Source: Paracidovorax oryzae ATCC 19882
Lineage (GTDB): Bacteria; Pseudomonadota; Gammaproteobacteria; Burkholderiales; Burkholderiaceae_C
DNA length: 64,000 nt
Direction: 5' to 3'
Assembly: GCF_000687165.1 (NCBI RefSeq)
Contig: NZ_JMKU01000019.1
Span: 1-64,000, forward strand
Part shown: in pieces, positions 16,897 through 26,575 of the stretch
Layout: each line of letters opens with the position of its first letter
Numbering within the stretch: the stretch's first letter is position 1
Notes under the pieces: model-generated
Seen by the model: the letters and a program-made list of their open reading frames with translations, nothing else
Databases searched by the model: none
What the model was told of the DNA's origin: nothing
Program-made: the position numbers and the translations under genes

Positions 16897-17562
16897 TCAC
16901 CGCCTGCGCCACCAGAGGAACAGCGCCAGGAACGTGAGGCCGAAGAACAGCGGGATCCAGGCCATGAAGGTTTCCAGCAGCGAAGAGGGCCGCATGCCGG
17001 ACCAGACCTCGATGCGCACCCGGTCGATGCGCAGATTGCGGGCCGCGGCGAATTCCGCCACGGGTGCGAGCTTGCGGTCGGTCTTGAAGCTCACGGGCGG
17101 CGCGGCGCCGGCCATTTCCACCGGCTGGCCCGCGCGCAGGCCCTTGGCCACGATCTCCGGGACAACGTTCAGGCGTGCGCCGTTGTCGATGGACCAGCCC
17201 GCCATCCAGCGCGACCCGGCCTCGCCGTCGGCCAGCGCGACGCCCGAGATGCGCAGCACCACGGTGTAGGGGTTGCCGCTGGCGGGCAGGTCGATCTCCT
17301 GCCCGGTATAGGACTGCGTGTCGGCAAACGGCATGCCGCCGGGCGGCAATCCCGCAGCGGCGACCACGCCTTTCTTTTCCTGGAACCGTGCCAGCCGGGC
17401 CAGCGCATCGGGCGGCATTTCCTGGGTGGCGACCACGCGCCGGCCCCAGGCCTCTTCCTTCGCGTGTGCCGCTGGCGGCAGCATGCAGGCGGCGAGGAGC
17501 AGCAGTGCCGCGGCGAGGCCACGGGAGCCCGGGAGGACGGCAGCGATCGGGAGGGAGTGCAT
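16897..17562 (-). CDS. Hypothetical exported protein with C-terminal membrane anchor
   Basis: A 221-residue protein with a signal peptide (LAAALLLLAACMLPPAAHA, cleavage expected after AHA) and one C-terminal membrane helix (AWIPLFFGLTFLALFLWWRR). The periplasmic middle is probably a beta-rich domain. I do not recognise the family. The signal sequence contains a Cys (AAC), but the spacing favours cleavage by signal peptidase I. The ATG at 17562 starts just ahead of the signal peptide; a longer frame to 17754 adds Pro/Gly-rich translation with no support. It is divergent from the MFS gene. Confidence 0.68.
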   Translation of the reverse strand: MHSLPIAAVLPGSRGLAAALLLLAACMLPPAAHAKEEAWGRRVVATQEMPPDALARLARFQEKKGVVAAAGLPPGGMPFADTQSYTGQEIDLPASGNPYTVVLRISGVALADGEAGSRWMAGWSIDNGARLNVVPEIVAKGLRAGQPVEMAGAAPPVSFKTDRKLAPVAEFAAARNLRIDRVRIEVWSGMRPSSLLETFMAWIPLFFGLTFLALFLWWRRR

Positions 17563-17681
17563 GGTGCGGAGCCTGTGGCGGGATCGGTGCGGCAACGCGG
17601 CCGCGGCGGGGAGTGTATCCAGGCAGAACACGGCGAGGCCCGGCGGCGGATTCCGGACGGCGGCGGGCGCGAAGGGGTAGC

Positions 17682-19007
17682 ATGCGGGGCGTGCCTGTTC
17701 CTCCGTCGCCCCCGCCCTCCCCGCCCTCCCCGGCCCCTTCCGCCCTGGCGCCACGCGCCTCCAGCATCTACCAGCATCCCGGTTTTCTCGCGTTCATCGT
17801 GGCGCGGGTGGCCGCCATGTTCGCCACGCAGGTGCAGGCGGTGGTGGTGGCCTGGCAGGTGTACGACCTGACCCGCGAACCCATGGCGCTGGCCTGCGTG
17901 GGGCTGGCGCAGTTCCTGCCCATGCTGGCGCTGCTGCTGCCCGCGGGCGACCTGATCGATCGCGTGCAGCGCAAGCGCATCCTGTGCGCCAGCTGGGCCG
18001 TGGGGGCCGTATGCAGCGCCGCGCTGTGGTGGCTCGCCGGGCATGGCGCGGCGGGGGTGGCGGGTATCTATGCGGTGCTGGTGCTGTTCGGCGCCTCGCG
18101 CGCGTTCTCGGCCCCTGCGCTGCAGAGCCTGCTGCCGCAGGTGGTGCCGCGGGAGCGGCTGGCCTCGGCCATCGCTGCCAATTCCATGCTGATGCGCACG
18201 GCGGCCATCGCCGGCCCGTTCCTGGGCGGCCTGCTGTACGCGGCCGGCGGCGGCGAGCTGACCTATGCCGTGTGCCTGGTGGCGTTCGCCGTGGGGGCCG
18301 CGCTGATGCTGCGGGTGCCGGTGGCGCATGCGGCCCCGCCAGGGCCGGTGCTGGGCACGATGCGCGAGCGCTTCGGCGAAGGTATCCGCTTCATCCGGTC
18401 GCGGCCCATCATCCTGGGCACGATCTCGCTGGACCTGTTCGCCGTGCTGCTGGGCGGCGTGATCGCGCTGCTGCCCATCTACGCGCACGAGGTGCTGCAC
18501 GTGGGACCGGAAGGCCTGGGCGCACTGCGCAGCGCCATGGCCATGGGCGAGGTGGGCATGGGCTTCTACCTGAGCCTGCGGCCGTTCAACCGCCGGGTGG
18601 GCGCGACGATGTTCATCGCGGTGGTCATCTTCGGCGTGGCCAACCTGGTGTTCGCGTTCTCGACCGTGTTCTGGCTGTCGTTCGCGGCGCTGGTGGTCGC
18701 GGGCGCGGCGGACATGGTGAGCGTGTACATCCGCGGCTCGCTGGTGCAGTTCTCCACGCCTGACGCCATGCGCGGCCGGGTGAGCGCGGTGAACATGCTG
18801 TTCATCGGCTCCTCCAACGAGCTGGGGGAATTCCGCGCCGGCACCAGCGCGGCCTGGCTGGGCACCGTGCCCGCCGCCGTGGTGGGCGGGCTGTGCACTC
18901 TCGGGGTGGTGGGGGCCTGGGCCTGGATGTTCAAGCCGCTGCGGCGGGTGGACCGCTTCGAGGAGGCATCGCCCCAGGCGGGCGCCGAGCCGGCCCAACG
19001 CCACTGA
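17682..19007 (+). CDS. MFS transporter (EntS/MFS_3-like exporter)
   Basis: A 441-residue major facilitator with about 12 helices. The N-terminal half opens HPGFLAFIVARVAAMFATQV and the inter-helix motif GDLIDRVQRKRIL (variant of the MFS A motif) follows helix 2-3. The closest recognisable layout is the MFS_3 group that includes the enterobactin exporter EntS. The ATG at 17682 is preceded by AAGGGG at proper spacing; a GTG at 17691 is an alternative. A Pro/Ser-rich N-terminus of about 25 residues precedes the first helix. The substrate is unknown. Confidence 0.87.
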   Translation: MRGVPVPPSPPPSPPSPAPSALAPRASSIYQHPGFLAFIVARVAAMFATQVQAVVVAWQVYDLTREPMALACVGLAQFLPMLALLLPAGDLIDRVQRKRILCASWAVGAVCSAALWWLAGHGAAGVAGIYAVLVLFGASRAFSAPALQSLLPQVVPRERLASAIAANSMLMRTAAIAGPFLGGLLYAAGGGELTYAVCLVAFAVGAALMLRVPVAHAAPPGPVLGTMRERFGEGIRFIRSRPIILGTISLDLFAVLLGGVIALLPIYAHEVLHVGPEGLGALRSAMAMGEVGMGFYLSLRPFNRRVGATMFIAVVIFGVANLVFAFSTVFWLSFAALVVAGAADMVSVYIRGSLVQFSTPDAMRGRVSAVNMLFIGSSNELGEFRAGTSAAWLGTVPAAVVGGLCTLGVVGAWAWMFKPLRRVDRFEEASPQAGAEPAQRH

Positions 19008-19137
19008 TTCTCAATAACCACTTTGTGGGTGTGGTATTTTTGCCAATTCGCCGTCGCGATCTTTTGCGGAATTCGGGGCTTCTACTGAAATGCGGGACCA
19101 TCGTTTTCTGATGGAATCATTTTTTCGGGAGAACCTT

Positions 19138-20748
19138 ATGAACAAAGATGCAAAAGTGCGCACGCAGCTGACGGTGGCTTTCGGCACGATGGGGGTGCTG
19201 ATCCTCTTCATGTCGCTGTTCGGCCTCACGGCGCTGGGCGATGCGACCACGCGCTTCCAGGGCTATGTGCACGGCATCGGGGCGCGCACTGCGATCACGG
19301 CCCAGTTGCGCACCGCCATCGACGAGCGCGCCATCGCCGCGCGCAACATCGTCCTGGCGACCACGCCCGCCGACGTGCAGACCGAGAAGTCGCGCGGCGA
19401 GCAGGCCCATGCCCAGGTCCAGAAATCGATGGCGGAACTCAAGCAGCTGATGGCGCAGGCCACGGACACCTCCGACAAGGCGCGCGCGCTGGTAGCGCAG
19501 ATGGACCGGATCGAGCAGAGCTATGCGCCCATCGCGCTCGGGATCATCGACCTGGCGGCGCGCGGCGAGCGCGAAGCCGCCATCACCAAGCTGAACCGCG
19601 AATGCCGGCCGCTGCTCGACCAGTTCGCGGCGGTCACCTCCGAGTACGCACAGCTGTCCCGGAGCAAGGCCCACGAACTGGCCGACGACGCCGAGGAGCG
19701 GCTCGGGACGGAACGGGCCGCGATGATCGCCGCCACCGTGCTGGCATTCGTCATCGCCACCGTGGCGGGCCTCGTCATCACGCGCCGGCTGACCGGCGCA
19801 CTGGGCGGAGAGCCCGCGGAGCTGCGGCAGATCGCCGAGCAGGTGGCCAGCGGCGACCTTTCCCCCATGCAGCGCCAGGGCGCGGTCGTGCCCGGGAGCG
19901 TGCTGGCCTCGCTGGCGAGCATGCATTCGACGCTGGCGCACATCGTGACCGACGTGCGGCTCGCCTCGGATTCGATCACCACGGGATCCGGCGAGATCGC
20001 CTCCGGCAACGCGGACCTGAGCCGGCGCACGGAGCTGCAGGCCAGCGCCCTGCAGGAGACGGCATCGGCGATGGAGGAGCTGAGCGCGACGGTCCGCCAC
20101 AACGCGGACAACGCCCGCGCCGCGAGCCAGCTGGCGACCGGCGCCACCGACGTGGCGAACCGCGGCGGCCAGATCGTCGAGCAGGTGGTGGACACCATGC
20201 AGGAGATCAGCGCCAGTTCCCGCCAGATCACGGACATCACCGGAGTGATCGACAGCATCGCCTTCCAGACCAACATCCTGGCGCTGAACGCGGCCGTGGA
20301 GGCGGCGCGCGCGGGCGAGCAAGGGCGCGGATTCGCCGTGGTCGCCGCCGAGGTCCGCACGCTGGCGCAGCGCAGCGCGCAGGCGGCCAAGGAGATCCGG
20401 GCGCTGATCCTGGGCAGCGTGGAGAAAGTGGACCGGGGGGCCAGCCTGGTCTCCCAGGCGGGTACCACCATGTCCGAGATCGTGACGGAGATCCGCCGCG
20501 TGAGCGAGATCGTGGGCGAGATCAGCGTGGCAAGCGCCGAGCAGAGCGACGGCGTTCAGCAGGTGGGCCAGGCCGTGGCGCAGATGGACCAGGCCACGCA
20601 GCAGAATGCAGCGCTGGTGGAGGAAGGCGCGGCGGCGGCGGCCAGCCTGCGCGACCAGGCCCGGCGCCTGGACCAATCGGTGTCGGTCTTCCGGGTGCCG
20701 GGTCTCGCCGGCAGCGCGGCGTCCACGCACCGGCTGGCGATGTCCTGA
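19138..20748 (+). CDS. Methyl-accepting chemotaxis protein
   Basis: A 536-residue chemoreceptor. Helix 1 (about 15-35) and helix 2 (about 195-215) flank a periplasmic four-helix-bundle ligand domain. A HAMP segment follows ([20 protein letters not shown], then VASGDLSPM). The cytoplasmic signalling tip is fully conserved ([34 protein letters not shown]). No C-terminal NWETF-type pentapeptide is present, so it probably depends on other receptors or direct binding for adaptation. The start ATG follows GGGAG. The upstream spacer (19008-19137) is AT-rich and probably holds the promoter, but no clear sigma-28 site was seen. Confidence 0.93.
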   Translation: MNKDAKVRTQLTVAFGTMGVLILFMSLFGLTALGDATTRFQGYVHGIGARTAITAQLRTAIDERAIAARNIVLATTPADVQTEKSRGEQAHAQVQKSMAELKQLMAQATDTSDKARALVAQMDRIEQSYAPIALGIIDLAARGEREAAITKLNRECRPLLDQFAAVTSEYAQLSRSKAHELADDAEERLGTERAAMIAATVLAFVIATVAGLVITRRLTGALGGEPAELRQIAEQVASGDLSPMQRQGAVVPGSVLASLASMHSTLAHIVTDVRLASDSITTGSGEIASGNADLSRRTELQASALQETASAMEELSATVRHNADNARAASQLATGATDVANRGGQIVEQVVDTMQEISASSRQITDITGVIDSIAFQTNILALNAAVEAARAGEQGRGFAVVAAEVRTLAQRSAQAAKEIRALILGSVEKVDRGASLVSQAGTTMSEIVTEIRRVSEIVGEISVASAEQSDGVQQVGQAVAQMDQATQQNAALVEEGAAAAASLRDQARRLDQSVSVFRVPGLAGSAASTHRLAMS

Positions 20749-20849
20749 CCGGGCGCGGGACACGGCCAGCGCCGGCGCCCCGGGGCATGGACCGGTGGAC
20801 CGGGCACTAGAATCCGCGCCACCCTTCCAACCCCGACGCGCTTTTGTCC

Positions 20850-22220
20850 ATGCACTCCGCCACGGCCCGCGGCTCAGCCGCCTTTTCCCGCTCCCGCCGC
20901 AGGACGGCCCGGGCCACCGGGTGGATGGCCGGGTTGCTGCTGGCGGCCTGGACCGCCGCGGCCACGGGCGCACCGCCCATCAAGGCACGTGAACCGGGCC
21001 GGCCCGCACCGCGGGCAGCCGAGCCATCGGCACTCCATATCTGGCACTGCTGGGCCTCGCCCGGCGAGCACCAGCGCAGCGAAGTGCTGGCGCGGCATCT
21101 GGCGCGGCACGGCCTGCACTGGACGATCGAGGAGCCGGTCTGCGGCAACGGCAACAGCGCGCTGTCGGTGTTCACCCAGCGTTTCCAGCACCGCCTGCCG
21201 CGCCCCGCCGCGGTGATGACGGCAGGCGAAGGTGCGCCGCCGCTGGCTGCCAAGGGCCTGCTGCTGCCTCTGGACGCCATCGCGCGCGAGCAGGACTGGG
21301 AAGAGGTCGTGCCGCACGCACTGCAGGAATGGGCGCGCTTTCGCGGCCACTGGATCGCCGCGCCGCTGTTCGTGCATTCCACCAACCTGCTGTGGTTCAA
21401 CAAGCCGCTGCTCGACCGCCTGGGCGGTACCGTGCCCGATACCTGGGACGAACTGCTGGCGCTGCTCGCCCGCGCGCAGGAAGCGGGCATCGTGCCGGTG
21501 GGGATCGGCGCCGATGCGTGGGAATACTCGTTCTGGTTCGAGTCCGTGGCGGCCGGCGCGGGCGGCGCGGAGTTCTACCGCCGGTTCTTCCTGGAGCACG
21601 ACCGGCGCGCCTACGACGAGGCCGTGGTGATGCGCATCTTCGCGCGCATGGCGCAACTGCGGCCCTACCTGCGCGCGAACGCGGCCTCCCGCGACTGGAG
21701 CAGCGCCAGCGGCCTGGTCGAACAGGGCAAGGCGCTGCTGCAGATGCAGGGCAGCTGGCTCAACGGCGAACTGCGCCAGCGCGGGATGGAGGCCGGGCAG
21801 GACTACCTGTGCCCGCGCTTCCCGGACACGCAGGGCATGGTGCTCTATATCGGCGACCAGATCGGCTTCGTGCGCGGCGCGCAGGTGGACCCGGCCGCGC
21901 AGCGGGCCTTCATGCGCATGGCGATGGACCCGGACTTCCAGCGCGAGATGGGCATCGCCAGCGGCGCGGCGCCCGCGCGCGTGGACGTGCCCGACACCGG
22001 CGCGGACGCGTGCGGCCGCCAGGCCATCCGGGACCTGCGCAGCGCCAACATGCGGCGCACCGTGCTCGCCTCTTTCTCGGCGCTGTCCCCGCGCTCGGTG
22101 CAGCAGCACATCAACGACATCGTCATGCAGCACCTGCAGGGCCGCATCGACGACGCGCGCGCCACGCAGCGGCTCAAGGACCTGATCCTGGGCACCGGAC
22201 CGGTCGGACCCGAGCGCTGA
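20850..22220 (+). CDS. Orphan extracellular solute-binding protein (sugar ABC type)
   Basis: A 456-residue periplasmic binding protein of the extracellular-solute-binding family 1 type. The N-terminus is Arg-rich and followed by a hydrophobic signal core (GWMAGLLLAAWTAAATGA). Family features include the binding-cleft motif HSTNLLWFNKPLLDRLG, then TWDELLALLARAQEAGIVPV, and the GKALLQMQGSWLNGEL segment. No permease or ATPase gene is adjacent. It lies directly behind the chemoreceptor gene, so it could present a sugar to that receptor; this is inference. The ATG at 20850 is preferred over a TTG at 20844. Confidence 0.85.
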   Translation: MHSATARGSAAFSRSRRRTARATGWMAGLLLAAWTAAATGAPPIKAREPGRPAPRAAEPSALHIWHCWASPGEHQRSEVLARHLARHGLHWTIEEPVCGNGNSALSVFTQRFQHRLPRPAAVMTAGEGAPPLAAKGLLLPLDAIAREQDWEEVVPHALQEWARFRGHWIAAPLFVHSTNLLWFNKPLLDRLGGTVPDTWDELLALLARAQEAGIVPVGIGADAWEYSFWFESVAAGAGGAEFYRRFFLEHDRRAYDEAVVMRIFARMAQLRPYLRANAASRDWSSASGLVEQGKALLQMQGSWLNGELRQRGMEAGQDYLCPRFPDTQGMVLYIGDQIGFVRGAQVDPAAQRAFMRMAMDPDFQREMGIASGAAPARVDVPDTGADACGRQAIRDLRSANMRRTVLASFSALSPRSVQQHINDIVMQHLQGRIDDARATQRLKDLILGTGPVGPER

Positions 22221-22245
22221 CGGCGCCGGCGCGGCCGCCGGCCGC

Positions 22246-22288
22246 TTGCTATCTAAAAAATAGCAAACAATCCATTGCAGAAAATGGA
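22246..22288. repeat. Small AT-rich palindromes (two tandem hairpins)
   Basis: TTGCTAT and ATAGCAA form a 7-base stem at 22246-22266 with an A-rich loop. TCCATT and AATGGA form a second stem at 22271-22288. AT-rich palindromes of this GCTAT-A6-ATAGC type recur between genes in Comamonadaceae. They may also end transcription of the binding-protein gene, since the first lies 26 bases after its stop. Confidence 0.55.
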
Positions 22289-22426
22289 TTTCACGCTTTT
22301 CTCCTGATGAGATGCAGGGCACGCGGCGATACATCTGTGTCCGCCGGGTAAAACCTCGCCAGCCCCCTTGCGGGCCCCTGCGCGGCGGCGCACCATGCGC
22401 GCCACAGCCACTCTTCCTCCAACACC

Positions 22427-24076
22427 ATGCTGTCCTTCGTGAACGCCGCTGCTGCCCGTGCCGCGTCCCTGCGCGGCCCCGAAGATCCGGAACCCGGGCT
22501 CCCCACCATCGGGCGCCGCCAATGGCTCGCCACCGCCGCCGTGGGGCTGTGCGGTGCCGCCGGGCTCACGCTGGCCGCGCCGCCCGGTGCCTTCGCCGCC
22601 GAAAGCGACCGCGATGCGCCCCGCTCCCCCGCGGAGGGCGCGCGCCTGCTGGACCGGCTCACCTGGGGCGCCAATGCCGCGGCGCTGGAGGGCCTGCAGC
22701 GCGTCGGCCCCGCGGCCACGGTGGCGGCACTGCTGCGCCCGGCGCCGAACGCCCCGCTGCCGCCCGAGGCGCAGGCGCAGATCGACGCCATGGCCATCAC
22801 CCGCACGCCGATGGAAACACTGGCCATCGACATGCAGGCCCGCCAGCAGGCGATCAAGAACGAATCCACCGAAGACGCCCGCAAGGCCGCCCAGGACACC
22901 TACCAGCGCGACATGCGGGCGCTGCAGCGCGAGGCCGAGCGGCGCTTCGTGCTGCGGGCCGTGTACTCCCCGGCGCAGCTGCAGGAGAAGATGACCTGGT
23001 TCTGGATGAACCATTTCAACGTGTTTGCCGGCAAGGCGGACATCCGCGCCATGGTGGGCGACTACGAAGACCGCGCCATCCGCCCGCATGCACTGGGGCG
23101 CTTCCGCGACCTGCTGGGCGCCACGGTGCGGCATCCGGCCATGCTGCGCTACCTGGACAACGCGCAGAACGCCGCGCGCCGCATCAACGAGAACTATGCA
23201 CGCGAGCTGATGGAGCTGCACACGCTGGGCGTGGACGGCGGCTACAGCCAGCACGACGTGCAGGAGATGGCACGCGTGCTCACCGGCCATGGCGTGTCGC
23301 TGCGCCCGCTGGACGAGCCGCCGCCGAAGCTCAAGCCCGAATGGGCGCGCCAGTACGTGCGCCGCGGCCTGTACGAGTTCCATCCGCAGCGCCATGACTG
23401 GGATCCGAAGGAGCTGCTCGGCCAGCCGCTGCAGGGCCAGGGCATGGCCGAGCTGGACGAGGCGCTGGACCGGCTCGCCCGCGCACCGGCCACCGCGCGC
23501 TTCGTGACCCGCAAGATGGCCGCCTACCTGGTGGGCGACACACCGCCGCCCGCGCTGCTGCAGGCGATGGCCGAGCGCTTCCAGCAGACCGACGGCCACA
23601 TCGGCGCGGTGCTGCAGACGCTGTTCATGAGCGAGGCGTTCCAGTCCTCGCTCGGCACCCGGCTGCGCGACCCCGTGCAGTACGTGATGGCCGGCCTGCG
23701 CCTGGGCTACTCCGACCGCGTGCTGGCCAACCCCGATCCGGCGCTCTCGTGGCTGCAGCGCCTGGCCGAGCCGCTCTACGGCCGCGTCACGCCGGACGGC
23801 TATCCGCTGGACGCCGCTGCCTGGACCAGTTCCGGCCAGATGGCCGTGCGCTTCGAGATCGCGCGGGCGCTGGGCGGGGCCGGCACCGGCGCGCTCTACC
23901 GCCCGGAAGGGGCACCGCCGCCGAAGGTGCAGCCCCCCGCGATCGCGCAGAACGCCGCCTTCCGGGCCATGGAGCCGCAGCTGGCACCGGCCACGCGCGT
24001 GGCGCTGGCGCGTGCCGGCTCGCCCACGGAATGGAACACTTTCTTGCTGTCCGCCCCCGAATTCATGTACGCCTGA
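22427..24076 (+). CDS. DUF1800 domain protein (Tat-exported)
   Basis: A 549-residue protein with a twin-arginine signal (GRRQWLATAAVGLCGAAGLT at about 26-45). The DUF1800 domain follows: the RLLDRLTWGAN opening, KMTWFWMNHFNVFAGKADIR in the middle, NYARELMELHTLGVDGGYSQ, and ARVLTGHG. DUF1800 genes are nearly always paired with a DUF1501 gene, as here (65 bases downstream), and the two proteins are thought to work together outside the cytoplasm. The biochemical role is not established. Length is normal. Confidence 0.9.
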   Translation: MLSFVNAAAARAASLRGPEDPEPGLPTIGRRQWLATAAVGLCGAAGLTLAAPPGAFAAESDRDAPRSPAEGARLLDRLTWGANAAALEGLQRVGPAATVAALLRPAPNAPLPPEAQAQIDAMAITRTPMETLAIDMQARQQAIKNESTEDARKAAQDTYQRDMRALQREAERRFVLRAVYSPAQLQEKMTWFWMNHFNVFAGKADIRAMVGDYEDRAIRPHALGRFRDLLGATVRHPAMLRYLDNAQNAARRINENYARELMELHTLGVDGGYSQHDVQEMARVLTGHGVSLRPLDEPPPKLKPEWARQYVRRGLYEFHPQRHDWDPKELLGQPLQGQGMAELDEALDRLARAPATARFVTRKMAAYLVGDTPPPALLQAMAERFQQTDGHIGAVLQTLFMSEAFQSSLGTRLRDPVQYVMAGLRLGYSDRVLANPDPALSWLQRLAEPLYGRVTPDGYPLDAAAWTSSGQMAVRFEIARALGGAGTGALYRPEGAPPPKVQPPAIAQNAAFRAMEPQLAPATRVALARAGSPTEWNTFLLSAPEFMYA

Positions 24077-24141
24077 CGGCCGCCCCGGGCGTTGCGAATG
24101 CAACCGCCCACAGCGGCCCGATGACCCAGGAAAGGCCTGCC

Positions 24142-25440
24142 ATGACGCAACCCGCTTCCCCCCGAGATTCTTCCCTGCCCCGCGATGCGGCCGATGCCGT
24201 GCCGGGCCTTGCCGGGATCGCACCCACGCGCCGGCGCTGCCTGCAGGCGCTCGCCGCGCTGGCCGCACCGGGCGTGCTGCAGGCCAGCCTGGCGGCCACG
24301 CCGCAGGGCGCCACGGACGCGCGCTTCCTGCTCGTCTTCCTGCGCGGCGGCTATGACTGCGCGAGCCTGCTGGTGCCCACCTCCAGCGACTTCTACTACG
24401 AGAGCCGCCCGAACATTGCCATCGCCCGTCCCGGCGCCGAGGGCGGCGCCCTGCAGCTCACCGCCGATTGGGGCCTGCACCCGGCGCTGGCCGGTTCGCT
24501 GCAGTCGCTCTACGCGAAAAAGCAGGTCGCCTTCGTGCCGTTCTCGGGCACCGACGATCTCACGCGCAGCCACTTCGACACGCAGGACAGCATCGAGCTG
24601 GGCCAGCCCGTGGGCGCGCGGCGCGACTACCGCTCGGGCTTCCTGAACCGGCTGGCGACGGAGCTCGGAGCGCAGCCGCGCTGGCACGACCATCTCTCGC
24701 CCATGGCCTTCACCGACACGCTGCCGCTGGTGCTGCGCGGCGGCTACGACGTGCCCAACACGGCCCTGGCCGCGGCCGGCTTGTCCAAGCCCGGCATCGA
24801 CGAACGGCAGGCAGGGCTGATCGCCTCCATGTACCAGGGCACGCCGCTGGCCGCGCCCGTGGCCGAGGGTTTCCAGACGCGCGACGAGGTGGCGCGCACC
24901 ATGCAGGGCGAGATGGATGCCGCCAGCCGCAACGCGCTCAGCACCAAGGGCTTCGAGGGCACGGCGCGGCGCATGGCGCGCCTCATGCAGTCGCGCTACA
25001 ACCTGGGCTTCGTGGACGTGGGCGGCTGGGATACGCACGTGGGCCAGGGCAACGCCACGGGCGCGCTGGCCAACCGCTTCGAGGAGCTGGGCCGGGGCCT
25101 GGCCGCCTTCGCCGACGAGATGGGCCCGGCCTGGGGCCGCACCACGGTGGTCGTGGTGAGCGAGTTCGGCCGCACCTTCCGCGAGAACGGCAACCGCGGC
25201 ACGGACCACGGCCACGGCAGCGTGATGTGGGTGCTGGGCGGCGGCATCGCCGGCGGACGCATCGCGGGCGAGCAGCAGGCGCTCACCGCGACCACGCTGT
25301 TCCAGAACCGCGACTATCCGGTGCTCAACGACTACCGCGGCGTGCTGGGCGGGATCTTCGGGCGCATGTACGGGCTGAACGGGAACGCGCTGGCCCGGGT
25401 GTTCCCGGGAGCGAAACCGAAGGACCTGCGGCTGGCGTGA
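24142..25440 (+). CDS. DUF1501 domain protein (Tat-exported)
   Basis: A 432-residue protein of the DUF1501 family, structurally related to alkaline-phosphatase/sulfatase superfamily enzymes. A twin-arginine-type signal (RRRCLQALAALAAPG) precedes the domain. Conserved features are FLLVFLRGGYDCASLLVP, SHFDTQDSIELG, GFVDVGGWDTHVGQG and VVVVSEFGRTFREN followed by GTDHGHG. The Asp and His residues in these motifs are candidate metal ligands. The ATG at 24142 has AAAGG upstream; an in-frame ATG at 24121 would add seven residues. It is almost certainly co-transcribed with the DUF1800 gene. Confidence 0.9.
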   Translation: MTQPASPRDSSLPRDAADAVPGLAGIAPTRRRCLQALAALAAPGVLQASLAATPQGATDARFLLVFLRGGYDCASLLVPTSSDFYYESRPNIAIARPGAEGGALQLTADWGLHPALAGSLQSLYAKKQVAFVPFSGTDDLTRSHFDTQDSIELGQPVGARRDYRSGFLNRLATELGAQPRWHDHLSPMAFTDTLPLVLRGGYDVPNTALAAAGLSKPGIDERQAGLIASMYQGTPLAAPVAEGFQTRDEVARTMQGEMDAASRNALSTKGFEGTARRMARLMQSRYNLGFVDVGGWDTHVGQGNATGALANRFEELGRGLAAFADEMGPAWGRTTVVVVSEFGRTFRENGNRGTDHGHGSVMWVLGGGIAGGRIAGEQQALTATTLFQNRDYPVLNDYRGVLGGIFGRMYGLNGNALARVFPGAKPKDLRLA

Positions 25441-25485
25441 AAGACGCGCCCAGGTCCGGCCACGCAGCCGTGGCGGTGCCGCGTC

Positions 25486-26445
25486 TCAGCCCTGTGCTGG
25501 CGCACCGGACTGGAACACGCCCGTCAGCAACTCCGGCAACCGATCCCGCCCCATGCGGAATCCGCAGGCCTGCGCATGGCCGCCGCCGCCCATGCGGGTG
25601 GCGAGCACCGAGCAGTCGTAGCCGCGCTGCGAGCGCAGGCCGACCTTGACCTGTCCGTCCTTGCCCACCACCCACATCAGCGCGAAGGTGCCGGACTGCT
25701 GGGAGAGCATCTCGCCGATCAGGCTGTGGAATGCGCCCGGGGCATTGACCATCAGGCCCTGTTCCCCATCGAACACCAGCGGCTGCGCGCCACCGGCCAC
25801 GTCGGCGGCGAGGTGGCGGAATTTCTCGTCCATGGCCTCGCCGCGCGCGACGAAGGCCTGCGTCTGCTCCGGCGTGAAGTGGGCGATGGCGTCCCAGCGC
25901 GCGAAGTCGAAGGGTTCCATGTCCAGCGCGGCGACGTAGCCGGCCGTCTCGGGGTACTTCCAGTTCCAGAGGTCGCGGTCTTCGATGTAGCGCACCAGGT
26001 CGGGCAGCGGCGCCTCCGCATGGAAGAAATCCCAGGCGAGGCGCGCGCCCGACTTGTCCATGTCGAAGTGCACCACGCCGCAGCGGCAGGCGAAGCCGGT
26101 GAGCTGTTCGGCGGCGCTCTTGTGGTGGTCCAGCATCACGAGGCGGGCGGCGCGTTCGTCGATGGCGCGCAGCAGTTCGGGCGGGAACGAGAAATCCAGG
26201 ATGTACACGTACCGGCCTTCCAGCGGCGGCAGGTCCTCCACCGACTTCGCCTGGCCGTGGGACAGGCCCACGCATTCGACCTCGCCTCCGTAATAGCGCC
26301 AGGCGGCCAGCGCGGCACCGAAACCGTCGGCACAGCGGCCGTGGTAGAGCACCAGGGGGGATGGGTCGCCGGGCGACGGGGCCATGAGCAGTGTCTGGGG
26401 CAGCAGGGTGCGCGTGGCGGCGGGGGCAGAAGTCGTCGTGGTCAT
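25486..26445 (-). CDS. DHH family phosphoesterase
   Basis: A 319-residue cytoplasmic phosphoesterase. The N-terminal DHH domain shows GRCADGFGAALAAW (37-50), ILDFSFPP (82-89) and the DHH triad at 106-108 (LDHHKSA). The C-terminal DHHA1 domain ends with the GGGGHAQACGF substrate-binding motif. Relatives hydrolyse short oligonucleotides or cyclic dinucleotides in a Mn2+-dependent way; which substrate applies here cannot be told. Starts at 26445 or 26385 (MAPSPGD) are both possible, with no clear ribosome site for either. Confidence 0.87.
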   Translation of the reverse strand: MTTTTSAPAATRTLLPQTLLMAPSPGDPSPLVLYHGRCADGFGAALAAWRYYGGEVECVGLSHGQAKSVEDLPPLEGRYVYILDFSFPPELLRAIDERAARLVMLDHHKSAAEQLTGFACRCGVVHFDMDKSGARLAWDFFHAEAPLPDLVRYIEDRDLWNWKYPETAGYVAALDMEPFDFARWDAIAHFTPEQTQAFVARGEAMDEKFRHLAADVAGGAQPLVFDGEQGLMVNAPGAFHSLIGEMLSQQSGTFALMWVVGKDGQVKVGLRSQRGYDCSVLATRMGGGGHAQACGFRMGRDRLPELLTGVFQSGAPAQG

Positions 26446-26575
26446 AGGGGCGCGATTGTCCGCGACATCGGGGCTGGCGCGCTCGCGCGCGGCGCGGAAC
26501 AATGGTGCAGTCGGCGGGCCATGCATCCGGTACCGCCCCGCTGCCCGTCACCCCACTCCGCCCGAGGAGCCCCAC

